Source: Pelomyxa schiedti
Lineage: Eukaryota; Evosea; Pelobiontida; Pelomyxidae
Direction of reading: 5' to 3'
DNA length: 64,000 nucleotides
Assembly (NCBI GenBank): GCA_020536535.1
Contig: JAHLWZ010000854.1
Span: forward strand, 1-64,000
Part shown: positions 22,864 to 35,384 of the stretch, in pieces
Numbering within the stretch: position 1 is the stretch's first letter
Layout of the letters: every line of letters starts with the position of its first letter
The notes under the pieces: model-generated
The model's database searches: none
Told to the model about the DNA's origin: nothing
Seen by the model: only the letters and a program-made list of their open reading frames with translations
Made by a program: the position numbers and the translations under genes

Positions 22864-25154
22864 ATGAAACGGCGAGTTGTGTATTGGGCTGTGGTTTTAG
22901 CTCTTGTTGTTTGTAGTTGTGGGTTGGCTGATAGCTCCTCTGTGTTTGGTTATATTTCATTGAGCAGTGACTGGGCTACTCAACACCCATCAGCTTCACT
23001 ACAAGTATTTCTCCTATGGTCCCTATTTCTCAAAACAAATTTGGTGTCTCTGCAACCACGAAGGTTTCTGTGTTTGTACTAAATACCACGGATTCCGGAA
23101 ATGCCGACCCTTTGCATGACGAAGCTGTATATTACACTCCACCTTTTGCAAAGTACAGCACCGTGAAGGTGTCACAGTGCACTTATGCAAGTGGTGATTC
23201 TGCATCTGTGCAGTGCTATTATACAATTGACCTTCCGGATTCCGCTGCCAATTACAGTGTCGTGGCATTTGCAGACGAACTTGCAGATGGAGTTATGCAC
23301 ACAGAGAAGCTGGTCCCAGTAGGGTGGTGTGCAACAGAACCTTCTGGACCTTATAAGATTTTGACTGTTGGAAGCAAAAAGTATCGTTAATTCTCTTATA
23401 CTATTCTACTAAACTCCCCTTCTCTTCTAGAGTTGATTTCGAGTGCAATATTCCACTGTATTCCATTTCTGCGTGGCCTTCTGAAACTACCAGGCATGGC
23501 AATGGTGTGCTGTATTGGCAATCTGGGTTTCACGTACTTCACACGTGGGGAACTGCAGAGGTGTGGATTGCAGGTACAGCATTCCAAGGCTTATATTCCA
23601 CAGGAGCGTGGTGAAGCTTACGGATTCTTATTGGCTCGTTATATTGTAGAATTTTTCCAGTTCTACTTTTTGGAGAGAAACGTGGATGGCGTGTCCAACT
23701 ATAACAACATCGTTCTCCCATATCTTGAGTCATACATGCAAGTAGGAACCATTGCCTTCCTTGCCCTATTTTTATTTTTCGGTAGGTACCTCAGGTAATG
23801 CAAGAGATAATGGACGGCATTATCAGCGGAATGTCTGCTTCTGGGGAAGATATTAGCGTCGTATCACTCAATAGGAACTTTTCCACAATTGTACCTTAAC
23901 ACGAAATGAGAATCCCCTTGTAATATCCGCAAGGACATTTTAGCTATAAATGCCTACCTTGAAGCATCTGAAGTGGTTTCCGATCCTTGTGACAGCTTGG
24001 CAGAACATCCACCCCGAAAAATAACTCCAGCTTGTACTCAAGCGACCCTGTGGGGTCCCAGAACAACTTCTGGAGAAATTATTCATGGACGAAGTACAAC
24101 TCCCTCGCCTTACCGTTCTTGTACTTCTAAACATTGAAGACATGGATGGGGAACTGGATATTCGCAGAGTCACAATAAATCATTTGTTGATTCATGCCAC
24201 AGAACCAAGGTATCAGCAACACTGAAAAACTGCATGTGACCACTTCTTCAGTAGTGGCTATCGTACAGTTTCAGTTATGTGGCCAGGTTATGTTGGTACA
24301 CTATCAGGAGTCTCCGAGTCTGGGATATCCATCATGGAAAATGCCGCCCGGTTTTCGGCCAATTATACATGTATAAAGGGTTGGCCTGCTGCATGGATGA
24401 TCCAAGATGCACTAGAAACCTTCAATCCCTCAATCACCTCCACTGAAGCCCTGGAATGGATGGAGAGGTTAAAAGAATATGAAATTACGACTTCCTCATT
24501 TATTCTCCAGTAATTACATGGATGCCGCGGGTGGAATTTCTCCAGGTGGAAGTATCCTTGTTATTGCCACTCCATATTCTGGAACGGAGGTTTTTTAAAT
24601 TTATTCATCCTTCTAAGTTGAAGAATCAAAAGCACGCGCCATCCTATGTTCTTGAAGCAGATAGATATGGACAAGTGATGCGCACTCCAGGTCAAGTCAG
24701 TCCCTGGGATACGAATGCAATCACTGCCTCCAATCACTTTTTAGTGTATGGGGCAAACCAGCAACTCAATAAGAATTTTGGTCAGAGTGCCTCATTCTCG
24801 TCACTTTGGAGATACGAAGCCTCCAAGGTACCACGCAATCCATACCTATTTTTATCTCGATAACCGGAAACAATAGAATTTGATATCCGCATGGTCCCGC
24901 ACAGGCCAGCAAGCAGATGTGGCCTCAATGGCCCGGCTTTTGCAGACAGTAGCAGAAGGAGAAACAGAGCATTCCATTATCTGGGAACCCTCAACCAGTA
25001 AGTTCCAAACCCACAAGCCCATCAAACAACACTCACGCTCGAATTCCAAGGACAACTGAGTATCGGAATTGCCGCAATGGAACCGGTTATGTGGGACGCA
25101 CCATTCACAGACTGGACCACATTCGACTTTGACTCCTTTTTCACCCAACAGTGA
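22864..25154 (+). CDS. Secreted Ntn hydrolase of the peptidase C45 / acyltransferase-like family
   Basis: Starts with a signal peptide (MKRRVVYWAVVLALVVCSCG). An N-terminal beta-rich domain of ~150 residues follows (VSVFVLNTTDSGNADPL after a 58-nt intron at 23003), with no family I recognise. The C45-type core then reads ERGEAYGFLLARYIVEFF and a likely nucleophile in ITPACTQATLWGP. The spliced motif HGRNMDGELD is formed by an A/AC split codon. Then come VMWPGYVGTLSGVSESG, APSYVLEADRYG, AITASNHF and a final VAEGETEHSIIWEPSTSKF. In this family the cysteine becomes N-terminal by self-cleavage and then hydrolyses or transfers acyl groups from amides. Signal peptide and cysteines suggest a lysosomal or secreted enzyme. 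Acid-ceramidase-like activity is an alternative. At least eight introns; end TGA 25152-25154. Confidence 0.72.
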
Positions 25155-25542
25155 TCACAGTCATCACGCCAATCTGCCGCTGAACATTGTTCTTTCTTTT
25201 ATCTCGCTCGGAGAAAAGTGCACCCTAATTTGATTTCGGCACAACCCGCTGAAGCGCCGTGACGGAACGATGCAGGGAGCCGAGGTCGTAACAAATAATG
25301 AGGGGGGGAGCAGGGTAATGATGCCAAACGATTGGCACCACGCTGCGCCCTTATTTTGTCTTTGTTTAAAGGCATTTTTTTTTATTTTTTGAATAACTCT
25401 GTTACAGGAGGGAGGGTGTGCTGCACAGGCGAGCGGATCTAAGACTTGGACACAAGCATCAAAGCAAAGACATAATGACAATGTAGGTGTCAGTGGAACG
25501 GTGTTTTTTTTTTTTAACCGCTTTTTTTTCCCCTTGAAGCAG
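25155..25542 (+). other. Spacer with possible 5' exons of the RhoGEF gene
   Basis: The exon starting at 25543 follows a clear acceptor (poly-T then CTTGAAGCAG) and has no early ATG in frame, so a 5' exon is expected. A candidate ATG at 25270 is followed by an open stretch ending before GTAATG, but I could not join it in phase. Otherwise poly-T runs only. Confidence 0.4.
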
Positions 25543-28500
25543 GGAAGTGCTCTTCCACCGCACTTACTGTGCCGACAAAACAAGTGTGTTTCAGTGCCAA
25601 CACAATCTCACTAATGATGCTAGAGTTGCTGTTGAGTTGCACTCAAACAATGCGCCTGACTCAAATGGCATGAGTGGCGGCATTTCTGAAGCGGTTCCAC
25701 TTACTCTTGCAACATTTCCAATCCCACGTACTTCCCTTGAAGAAGAGGAGGCACCCCCGCCTCCCCCACCACCTCGGCATCACAGAAAAGGACATAGAAG
25801 TGTCAAAACACATCAGGCACCGCCCCAGGACTTACAGAATAGCCCTCCCGTTGTGGAAACAACTTCCCAAGAAAACGGTGTGAATACTCAGCCATACAGC
25901 AATGTCACTATATCACCCAAAATGGAAGAGCTGTATGGTATACTAGTAAGCGGTGACGCAAACAGCCAACTTGAAGTGTGAATTACTTTTAGCTGCAGTA
26001 TTATGTGGCTTATTTAGATTCAGGTCTTACGATCCTTCATTGATTGTGAAGAGAATAAAGAATTGTCGGCAATATTTATCATCAAAGGAATTCAACCACT
26101 ACTGGCTATTATGACATGTGGACAGGTGCGTCCATCAATAATGGAAAACATCCTCACTTTTAGCAGCCCATCCCTCAGGAACTTGCACTCACAATTCTTT
26201 CTCAATTGATTATGGAGCCTGAAAATTCCCGTTTAATCATTTTGAGTCCTGTGATTGACACCCTTTGTGCATCTCTATGTATGTTAATGCATTATTCCTG
26301 TTTCTTAGTCACAAATAAAAAGCAATGACTGCCCACCAAAGCCTTATTGAACGAAATTTGCAGTTGCTTGTCAAACTCTCTGAAATGTGGGATGAAAGCC
26401 ATGCTGAGGCTTGGTGTTCAGGACTCCCGACTCTCATTACATCCATGCGGAATGCGCCTGTCATGCACCCTGATACTCTCAAACTATCTCTATCACTATT
26501 CCTGAGTTTGTAACTCTTTCCTATCCTATGTTTCAACCCAACCACAGGCCTTCTGCAACCAAGTCATTCTGCTATACATAAAAATTTTTGTATTGAAAGT
26601 GGGGTACCCGTGTTTTTGGATCTTCTCAAGCTTGACCCCAACACAATAACAAGTGCCTTGAGAATACTCACCAGCCTCACCAAAGTTGAGGAATTTACTC
26701 TCAAGCCTTTGATATGTGAAACTCTTATTGTGTCAGGTATACTTTAAGTTTTCTTGTGCCGCCTACCCAACCTTCTAAAGGCGTCCTTGGAACGATTTCG
26801 GATGTCATTGTCAAACATAACCAAGAAGAAGCAGTTACAGAAATGGTACTCGAACTGCTCATGCAAATTGTGAATTTAGGGTTGGTTTTTTTTCTACAAG
26901 AATTGTCAAATAACTGGACCAAAGTGGGCAAATTGATAATGAAATGCTTGCAATTAATTTGGTTTCAATCCCCTGGTCAAAGTTACCTGCTCAACAAATC
27001 AACCTTGCACAACAAATTTACACCGATATTGCAAGCAATCCAAGTGTAACTTCGATTTACCCCATTTTGTTTTGTTCAAGTATTATCAGATGTTGAAGTC
27101 CATTAGCTTTAGTGGCATTATACCAGTGATATGTCAACTGCCAAGTACAGTGGCAAAAAAAGATCATGGTAGTAACCTACCACTAAGTGTTCTGCTTCTT
27201 ACAATTTCACAAGAATTTATGGCGTCATGGATTAAACTAATGACTACAATCGCCAGAGATGAACAACTGCGATTTGAAATACGAATAAACTCTATAGAAC
27301 CACAAATCAAGGAAATTGATTCATGCTGTCCACCACATCTTGCTGATGACCTAAAACAGTATACTGACAACATGTCTTGTGTAATTCAAATCTACAAGGT
27401 GCAAATCTGCCATATTCTTGCCTTTGCGGAAAGAACTGGTAGAATCTCTCACTAAAGATTACGTGGAACTTGGGGATTCTAATGATCAAATTATCGACCT
27501 GGTGATGGAAGACCAGCTCCACCCACAGCCCTCAGATGGGACAACAATATGGAAGTCATTTCAAACACCTACAGTTCCACATAATCCAACTGAAGCCCGA
27601 ATAAGGAGTATTTCCAAGTCAAGGGTGCGTTTTTCTGTACTTGCTGAAATTTTATTTTGTCCTGCAGGCAAGTCTCATGGCAGAGGCGAGCACTCAGAAC
27701 AATAAGCGTAAGTGTGTCATTTCTGAGTTATGGACTACAGAAAAGCAATATATCAAGTCACTGGAAACATGTCTCCTTTGTTTTTATGAGCCCCTTAAAC
27801 GCGGAGGTTGTGCCTTGCCCCACTTAATATGTCATTAAATTCACCACGACCATAGATTATGGGTGTTCCCCAGATGACCTACTTCATCTGTTTATTACAC
27901 TACCAGCTCTGGCAGAGGAAGGAAAGCTCTTTCTTGATTCTCTTTCAGAGAGAATGGAAACGTATGACAACGCAACACTCGTTGGGGATGTATTTATTAG
28001 ATATTTTTCTAAATCTCCGTTAGCAAGACTATATTCGGTATGAATTTCCTTCCTCGACCCCTCTGAACTTCTCAAGGAATACATTGTTTGGCATGACAAA
28101 GCAACAGCTGTATTCCACAATCTGCAAAAAGTGGGTTTAACCTTGCAAATGAGCGGATTAGTAATCTTGTACCAAAAAAGTTGCCCGCCTTCACTGCTTG
28201 GATGCGTCAGATGGGAACCAGTGAAGCTACCAACCATATGATACTACCAAGCTACATGATAATGCCTGTTCAACGGTGAATTAATTTGTATTACGTCAAT
28301 CTTTTTATACTTGATAGACTACCAAGGTATCTACTTTTATTAAACAGCTTGTTGGAAGTTACACCTCCTTCACATATTGGTACATATTCCATCACAATTT
28401 TCATCTGATTACAAAATACAAAACAAAGACAGAGAGAATATAGCAAAAGCTCTGCGGATAATTAGAGACCTTGCAGACACCATCAACACCCGTAAGAAAG

Positions 28501-29367
28501 AAATTGAAGCGTATCAAAAGATGGAAGCCCTATCCGAAAAACTTCAAGATGCCCCTGTGGAATTCGACGGTGTTGTAATTCCTGGAAGATCGTTTGTTCA
28601 CGAGGGTCCCCTTACTTACCTGAAAAAAAATAAATTTCTCCACGACGGATCATCTCTGGAGCCGTGCTACATGTTTTTGTTCTCAGATATTTTGTTGTGG
28701 ACAATAAAGGTTTCTTGGCAGAACTATTCCTTTCCCTAACAGAAAGAAACAGATCAAAAATCACTACAAGTTTATAAGAGTACTACCACTTGAATCGGTC
28801 AAAGTATTTGAAATGAGCTCGAATGAGATCAACTCAGGGAGATTCAGTGACACCATGTTACGCCTACTTTGGAGCAATAAGGATACCTTCGAGGTTTTCC
28901 ATACCATTTGCTAAACCTCAAATTGAGTGACACCATGCCACTAAAAGGAACAAGAAGCAATTCTCTCAGCACCCAATGATATCGAGAAAGAATCGTGGCT
29001 GAAGCTCTTCAGAGACGCCGTTAATGCCCACAAGAGGCAATCCCTCAGGCAAAACATGGGTGCACCATCTCAGTCCGCAACTCCCCATCCACAACCACCT
29101 CCGCAACAACCTCAGCATCAACCCCAACAACCGGCCGTAAATATCCCAATCCCAATCCCGATACCAATACCAACGCCAATCCCGGCACAACCGCAACCAA
29201 ACCCACAAGTACAAATCACACCAGCAAGTAGCACAACACCACCCACTCAGCGGCATCGCCACCACCCTCCACCACAACCACCGCCTCCTCCCCCTGCCAA
29301 ATGGACAGCTGCTTCCAAACCTACACTAATTCCTGCGGCTGTTCCTGATGCCGCCAAAGCATTGTAG
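25543..29367 (+). CDS. RhoGEF (DH-PH) with N-terminal armadillo-like region and proline-rich tail
   Basis: The N-terminal part has a polyproline run (EEEEAPPPPPPPRHH). Several helical exons follow that look like armadillo/FH3-type repeats (IFIIKGIQPLLAIMTCGQ, LTILSQLIMEPENSRLIILS). The DH domain starts KCVISELWTTEKQYIKSLET (CR1) and carries LPSYMIMPVQR/LPRYLLLLNSLLE (CR3), the helix that catalyses GDP release from Rho/Rac. A PH domain follows: FVHEGPLTYLKKNKFLHDG, YMFLFSDILLWT, then EKESWLKLFRDAVNAHK. The C-terminus is low complexity with IPIPIPIPIPTPIPA and QPPPPPPAKW, likely SH3 or profilin targets. About twelve short introns. Role: Rho-family activation for actin control. The 5' end is unresolved (first in-frame ATG is 25670). 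It ends 74 bp from the convergent coiled-coil gene. Confidence 0.82.
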
Positions 29368-29441
29368 TAGCCACACCACCCAAAATCACACCTACTTCGT
29401 GTATCTCTAGCCTTTTTGGAAAAGGGGAAAAAAATGATTTA

Positions 29442-32400
29442 TTAGCTTTTTCGAGAAGTAACGTGGACTTGGGAAGGATGGTGATGAGAATACATAATGG
29501 TCCTGGAGGTAGAGGGTTTATCTAGGTTCGATTTGCGGGGGCACCCTCGTCCAAGAGGTTGGAGAGAGCAAGTGGGTTTGTGGGTTGGATTACACTCAGG
29601 GCTTCCATCGGTTGTTTCCTTCGGCGTTTGAATACTTTTGTCTTTTTGGGAGAAAGGTGTTAGTGAGGATAAATAAGCCGGGTCAGTTACCTTATCAGGC
29701 GTGTAGAGTGGTGATGGGGACCTGTGGGGAGAAAATCTTTCTGGTCTCACAGACTTGCGCTGTGGATGGTTACTATGTGAAAGGGAAAGTGTGCTTACTT
29801 TAGGTCTTGGTTCTGGGACTTGAGTGGGTAATGGTGCCGGGGGTAGGGAATGCCGCTTATGGGGTTTCCGTTGAGATGCAGACTGTATGGAGTGTACTTG
29901 CACTTGGACTTGTACTTCTTGGCTCTTGGTCTGCACGGCTTTGGAGGTACAGGACACGCTATCTTCCACTCGTTGGGTTTCAGGGGGTGACTCGGAGGCA
30001 TTATCTTCCTCATAGTGAGTAACATGTGGTGGTGATGTTGGCAAATCAACTGCATGGGATGGTGGTGACGCAGCCACCGCAGCCGCCGCTGCAGCTGCTG
30101 CAGCGGACGCGGAGGCAGATGTGGATGCAAGTTTTTGCGTAGCAGTGTTCAAAGCGCTCTCCAATTCCGTGCATCTACGTTGGGCGTATTCCTGGGCTTG
30201 CTGCGCCAACCTTGTTTCATGAGATGCTGTCTCGAGTTTTGTTGATAGTTGTTGCTTCAAAGTAGATAGTTGCAGAGCGTGCTGTTGTGTAAGTAAGACC
30301 ATCTCTTCCTGGAGTTGGGTGCTGTGGGTGTGCATTTCATTTGTTCTATCTTGTTCCTTTGAGAGGTCTCTCTTGGATTGTTCAATGGTTTGCTCTGCCA
30401 CTGTTATCTGATTGACGAGTTTTTCTTTTTCACTGGTCAGCGAGTCAGTTGCTGCTTTGTACTGGGCTTCGAGGAGTTGCATTTGAACTTGATGCTTTTG
30501 GTGTTCTTCCTGGAATTCTGCTTGAAATTGTGACGTCATTTTAATTTGTTCCGATTTCCATTGCTCCTGAAGATCCTAAAAAAAAGAGTTACAACGAGTC
30601 ATTGCTTATAGAGATTACAGAATTCTGTTTAAGGACACGTTCAAGTTCCGCTTTGGCAGTATCCTCTGCTGCTCTTGTGCAGTCCAGCTCGAATCTAGTC
30701 CCTCTCTCCTGTATAAGAATATCCCCCAGCTGTTTATTCTCAGAGAAGAATAGAAATTTTACTGTATACCCGGGAAACAAGTTCTTTCTCCCGCTGATCA
30801 GCTTCCTGTAGTAACTGCCTCTCCGTTGTGTAGTTTCTCTGGAGTGTTTGCTGTTCTAAGCGTAGTGCGTTCCATTTATCTTCCAGCTCCACACAGTCAG
30901 AAGAAAGAGGTAGCAAACACGGAAACCTCTGCAAGCGATTTCTCCAATGTTTCAACATGTCTGGTTTTGTCGGTAAGCTCGCTTTGTACGGCTGCAATCT
31001 GTGTTGTTGCCCGTGACACTTCATCACGTAGCCGGCTTACACAATCCTTCTGGACTGCCACTTCTTTAGATTCTCGATCTCTCAGCTCCTCTGCAAGTTT
31101 CTGCACTTGTGAGAAACCCAAAAACCAATGAAGGTTACAGAACTGTCTGTGCTGTCAAGTCGTTAACTTTGGTTTGAAAAGTCTGTGTTTGTTGTCTGTA
31201 CAGGGCCTCGGCATCTTCATTTCGTTTATTCGAACAGACAATTTGTCCTCTAAGTGTGAACAACTTTTTCATATCAGTACTTAAAACTAACGGGAATGCC
31301 TACGTCGCTTGTCAAAGTAGACACTGCGCTTTGAAGATCCAAGACTCTGAGACTTTTAAGCTACAGAAAAGTGGGAAAACGAACTTCGACTGAGCTAAGT
31401 TCAGTTCGTCTTGAAGGAAGAGCTTCTCCCTTACAATAGTACCAGTAAACTCAATCAGAGCCTGAGTGTTATCTAAGGTAGTTTGTATGGCCCCCTTGGC
31501 TGTGGAGATCTATCAATTTTGTTAAGATTGACTTCAACAAGATGCACATACCACATGGTTTTGTGAGAGAGTAAGTTCCTCTAAACTTTGAATTGCGGCA
31601 GTGAGACGACTGGTATTTGCAGATGTTTCTTCCAGTTTCTTTGTTTTGTCGGATAACTCCTGCTCTAGTAGACAGAGGTTTTCATGTAAGGCCGAAACTT
31701 TGGACCGTGCTTCAGAAAGAACTTGGTCCGAGTGCGCAATTCCCTTCATCGCCGTTAGGTGTGGCCAATAAGACGGGTGTGTACATCAGCACACATGGTA
31801 TTCACGCAACTCAGTTGAGTAATTTTCTCTTGCTATTGGTCAAAGAGGGGCGGTTAGGGAATTCCAGGTGACCAACATGAAACATACAAGAAGCGACTGC
31901 GATTTAGAGTGCATTTCCGTGGTACTTTGTTGTTCTCTGCGTAGTACCTGCTAATTTGAGCAAAATAAGGGAAAAGAAGTTGTTAACTTGAAGTTCAGTA
32001 TTTAAAGTCAATTCGTTTTGCTTAAGCTGCTCCACTTTAGCTTGCAGAGACGCTCCTAAATCGGTGCAGGCACGAAGTTTTCCCCCAAGTACTTCTAAAT
32101 AACGGTGAAAGAAGGCGGGGAAAAAAAGTCAGAGGTAATACCTTCTAATTCCCTCGAGTGTGAAAAGGCCTCCCTCAGAGATCGCAGTTCAGATACAGCA
32201 CTGTCTCTCTGGCGACATGCTGGGTTTTTATTTGTTTAGGGGTTCCTCGAAAGCAGTGTAACCTGTTCGCAAATCCATCGAGTTTTGAAGTGCCTCTGTT
32301 AATTTTTGTTGTAATTCTTGAATGTCATGCAACATGATGGACCGCTGCGTTTTCAGTGCCAAAAAATCTAACAAAAGAGATAAATAGGCAAGTTATAACC

Positions 32401-33060
32401 ATGGCTTGTAGGTGATCAACCTGATTCCTCTGGTGATATTGTGAGGAACGAATAGAGTGAACGGAAAGTTTACCTTGCACCACTTTCCCCTGCAAAAGGC
32501 GTAGCGACTCATCAACAGCATCAGACAATGACCTTGTTTCAGTGATGTCAAACACCACTTTGTTGAGTGCTTTCTCCTGATCAGTAACCAGACATTGTAA
32601 CCGTGATTTCTCTGCTTGCAACCGAACAATATTTTCCCTCTGTGACAACTTTTCTCTTTCGCTGTCGTGTAGCTTGCTCTCCTACAAACAAAAAACCGTA
32701 AACATCGGGCAGTGGTGAGCATTTTACCAATGACTCTATGGCGGCTCTGCTAGAAACTTGGTGCGTGATAAGCTCCTCAGCAGCCTTCTTAAGATGATCG
32801 TAGGTGCTGGATCCCTCCCTTTTATTGGTTGTAAGATTTTCAAGATCCATAGTGAGCAGATCACTGTTGTTCAAGCCAAAAGAAAAGTGATCTTTCAAAC
32901 AAAGAAAAAAAAGTCGTTGTGCGTGCCGGTACATTATGTAGCTAGTTACACATGTCAATCCATTAGCATTTTGTTTAAATTTTTATTTGGGTTTCCAGCT
33001 CTTTTTTTTTTTCGGCAAACGCTCGTAGCGCTTTTCGTAGCTCACCGAAACAAGACATTA
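29442..33060 (-). CDS. Long coiled-coil protein with low-complexity C-terminal tail
   Basis: Start MSCFGELRKALRAFAEKKKE at ATG 33060-33058. Many short exons follow, almost all heptad-rich and charged (LENLTTNKREGSSTYDHLKK; REKLSQRENIVRLQAEKSRL; LEQELSDKTKKLEETSANTS; LRDEVSRATTQIAAVQSELT). The last exon (30539-29442) begins as coiled coil (QAEFQEEHQKHQVQMQLLEA), passes through a polyalanine run, and ends in a basic Ser/Pro-rich tail (HPQRKSVRPERFSPHRSPSP). No catalytic domain is visible. Such proteins often scaffold cytoskeleton, Golgi or centrosome structures, but nothing here picks one. Exon-by-exon joining in 31-32.7 kb is approximate. Confidence 0.62.
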
Positions 33061-33141
33061 TGTAAATAAATAGTTCTCCTTTTTACACGGTATCTACACT
33101 CCTTTCACTGCAAACTGCCAGTTTTCCCAGCTGCATCCTCA

Positions 33142-34917
33142 CTACTTCGCTTCTTCGTCCTTGCTTGCTGGAGCATTTACGGCACCAGCTTTTGCTTGTC
33201 TTCGCCGCTCGATGACGTTCTGTGCGATGTACCAGCAGCCCTGAGCTACTCCGCACAGTGCGATAACACACCCACATGTGGCATATGGTGTCTTGGGAGA
33301 GGCTTGTTCCAGGCTGGCAAACCCTCCGGCTACAAGCGGAAGGATCGCGGAGCCGCTGCTGACCACAGTTTCATTTATTCCTGCGAATTTGCCCTTGGCG
33401 GTCTCGCTCATCCTGAGGCTTACAATTATGGAGGACTGGATGGCAAATGCCGCACAAGCCCCAATTCCAACCCCAAATGCGAGGACAGCATACGCTTGTG
33501 GGATGAAGGCGATTCCCCAAAGGCCTATCGTCTATTAGATGAGACGGATTCACATAGGATATACATACACAAAACTAGAACGCCTTCAACTAGGAACATT
33601 AGCCAGAGCCGGTATAACCACGCTGTAGTCATTCCAAATATCACAAACATGACGGTTTGCACTGAAAACAATGTACACATAAAGACACCCAAGTACTGTT
33701 CAGTACTCACTAAGTTTCCAATGTGGATGTTGTACTCCTACAACTGAGTTACTTCGGCATATTTCTATTAACAGCAAACCTTGATAAGATGAATAAGCTG
33801 ACTATTGAGTGTAGCAAGTATGCCGTACACACAGAAGTTAAGCATGTAAACCTAAATTAGATGATGAGTGATTTTTCTACTGAGAGGAAAAATATTACCA
33901 GGGGCAAGAACTGTGAATTCAATTTCTTCATCTCTGCAGATTTCTGAACTTCCTCTTGCGAAATTTTCATGTCAATTACAATTTCTTGTATCTCAGGCTT
34001 CATTGTATAGTCGTCCGGATTTGTCTGGGTGCTTGCATCCTTGGTGCGGCGAGTATCTTCACTCTGAGTGGAATCTTCCGGCTTGGGATCACTAAGTTCC
34101 TTACCGCTCGTTCCGTCCAGTACCTTCTGGGTACAATCTTCCTTCTCCTTGTGATTTCTCGCCTCTTCCAGAGATCGCCTCTCCTCGAGCGATAGCCTCG
34201 GCCCAGATTCGTTGATTGCCATGACCGGCTCTTCATCCAACTTCAAGTAATGGTGACCTGGGAGTTCGGCTAACTCCTTTGGAAGTTTACTGTCACCAGT
34301 GTTTGCTCCAAAGGGATACCAGAACATAATGCTACCGGCAACGGCGGCTGGAACAGCGAGCGAATATTTCCCACCGGCATATTGGAAGATATAACCAGCA
34401 ATCATATATCCAACTGATTTACCAACACTCCAAAATACAGCGAAGCGGGACATGTCCCTGTTCACGTTGTTCTTATCCACCTCCTTTGCCACAGTGGCCT
34501 GCACAGTTGGCCAGTAAGTAGCACTCGTAAGTCCACTCAATATAACAGCGAGTACGTAAAGCCACACATTTATGCCAGACACCAGCAAAAGTACCGCACA
34601 TGCTGCTGCAAACATCAGAGAACTGGCACGAACCATCCAGTGTGGCCGCAGCTTATCAGATAACATTCCCAAGAAAGGGGAAGTTGTGGTTGTTATCGTA
34701 GCGCTTGTTGCTTGAATGATTCCAAGCTGCAGTGGTGATGCCCCCATGCTGTATGCCAGCAATGAAATGCACACCCAGAAGTAAAAGTTGCTGCAAGGTA
34801 CTTCAATTAAATAAAGCCGTTGTTGTTAATTGTAAAATTTAAAAACCCAAACCTGAAGTTCATCATGGCACTCGATACACAATACAACCAATACCGTAGT
34901 CGTGCACCGCACTTCAT
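33142..34917 (-). CDS. Major facilitator superfamily transporter
   Basis: Starts at ATG 34917 (MKCGARLRYWLYCVSSAMMN); a short intron removes about 34860-34795 and rebuilds NFSNFYFWVCISLLAYSMG. MFS hallmarks: LGIIQATSATITTTTSPFLG followed by GMLSDKLRPHWMVR (the G-x-x-x-D-[RK]-x-x-R loop 2-3 motif), then helices VLLLVSGINVWLYVLAVILS, FWSVGKSVGYMIAGYIFQYA and YSLAVPAAVAGSIMFWYPFG. A long charged central loop (KELAELPGHHYLKLDEEP to about QKSAEMKKLNSQ) separates the six-helix halves. The last exon, to 33142, ends GKFAGINETVVSSGSAILPL and a helix before a charged tail. Substrate unknown; the resistance-type or phosphate-exporter-like MFS groups are nearest by eye. Confidence 0.75.
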
Positions 34918-35384
34918 TTTTTTTTTCTTGTTGAAGTTGTTTCGTCTTCTTGTTTGCCTTCTCACTCTGATGGTTTTTCTTTTTATTGTGTTATTATCTT
35001 TCTTTGTTTCGTTGTGATCTTAAATACTGTTGAAAATCTTTAGCGTACGGGGAACGGAAAGAAGACTTCCAGAGGCAAAGAACACACAAATTCCAAATAG
35101 AACTCGTTTGATTTTGAATTCAATCGTTCTAGAACGTGTTTCCTTATAATTCCTCCAGGTTCTCAGTCTCATGCCGACTTCTCACTGGGGGTCTCTTCTC
35201 GTTGGTGCGTCGCTCAGTGCTTTGGTTTTGTAACAGAAAACTGAGAGTCCAAGATTGAAGGGTTGGCAGTTCTTCCTTGAATCCATACTGACACCAGTAG
35301 TGAGCAGCCACTTAGTTCCGCATTTTTGGTACCCATAATGGCCACAACTACGGCCACCACAGCCAAGGCACAAGTTCTGGTCGT
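34918..35384. other. Divergent intergenic region
   Basis: A 467-bp spacer between the divergent MFS gene and the propeller-like gene at 35385. It may include that gene's true 5' end (an ATG at 35338). Poly-T rich near 34917-34927. No other feature seen. Confidence 0.35.

Noticed and set aside
22413..23082. Plus-strand frames overlapping the transporter end
   Set aside because: Out of frame with the transporter's conserved SSFPNLNS motif and with the signal peptide at 22864; low-complexity His/Ser/Thr products.
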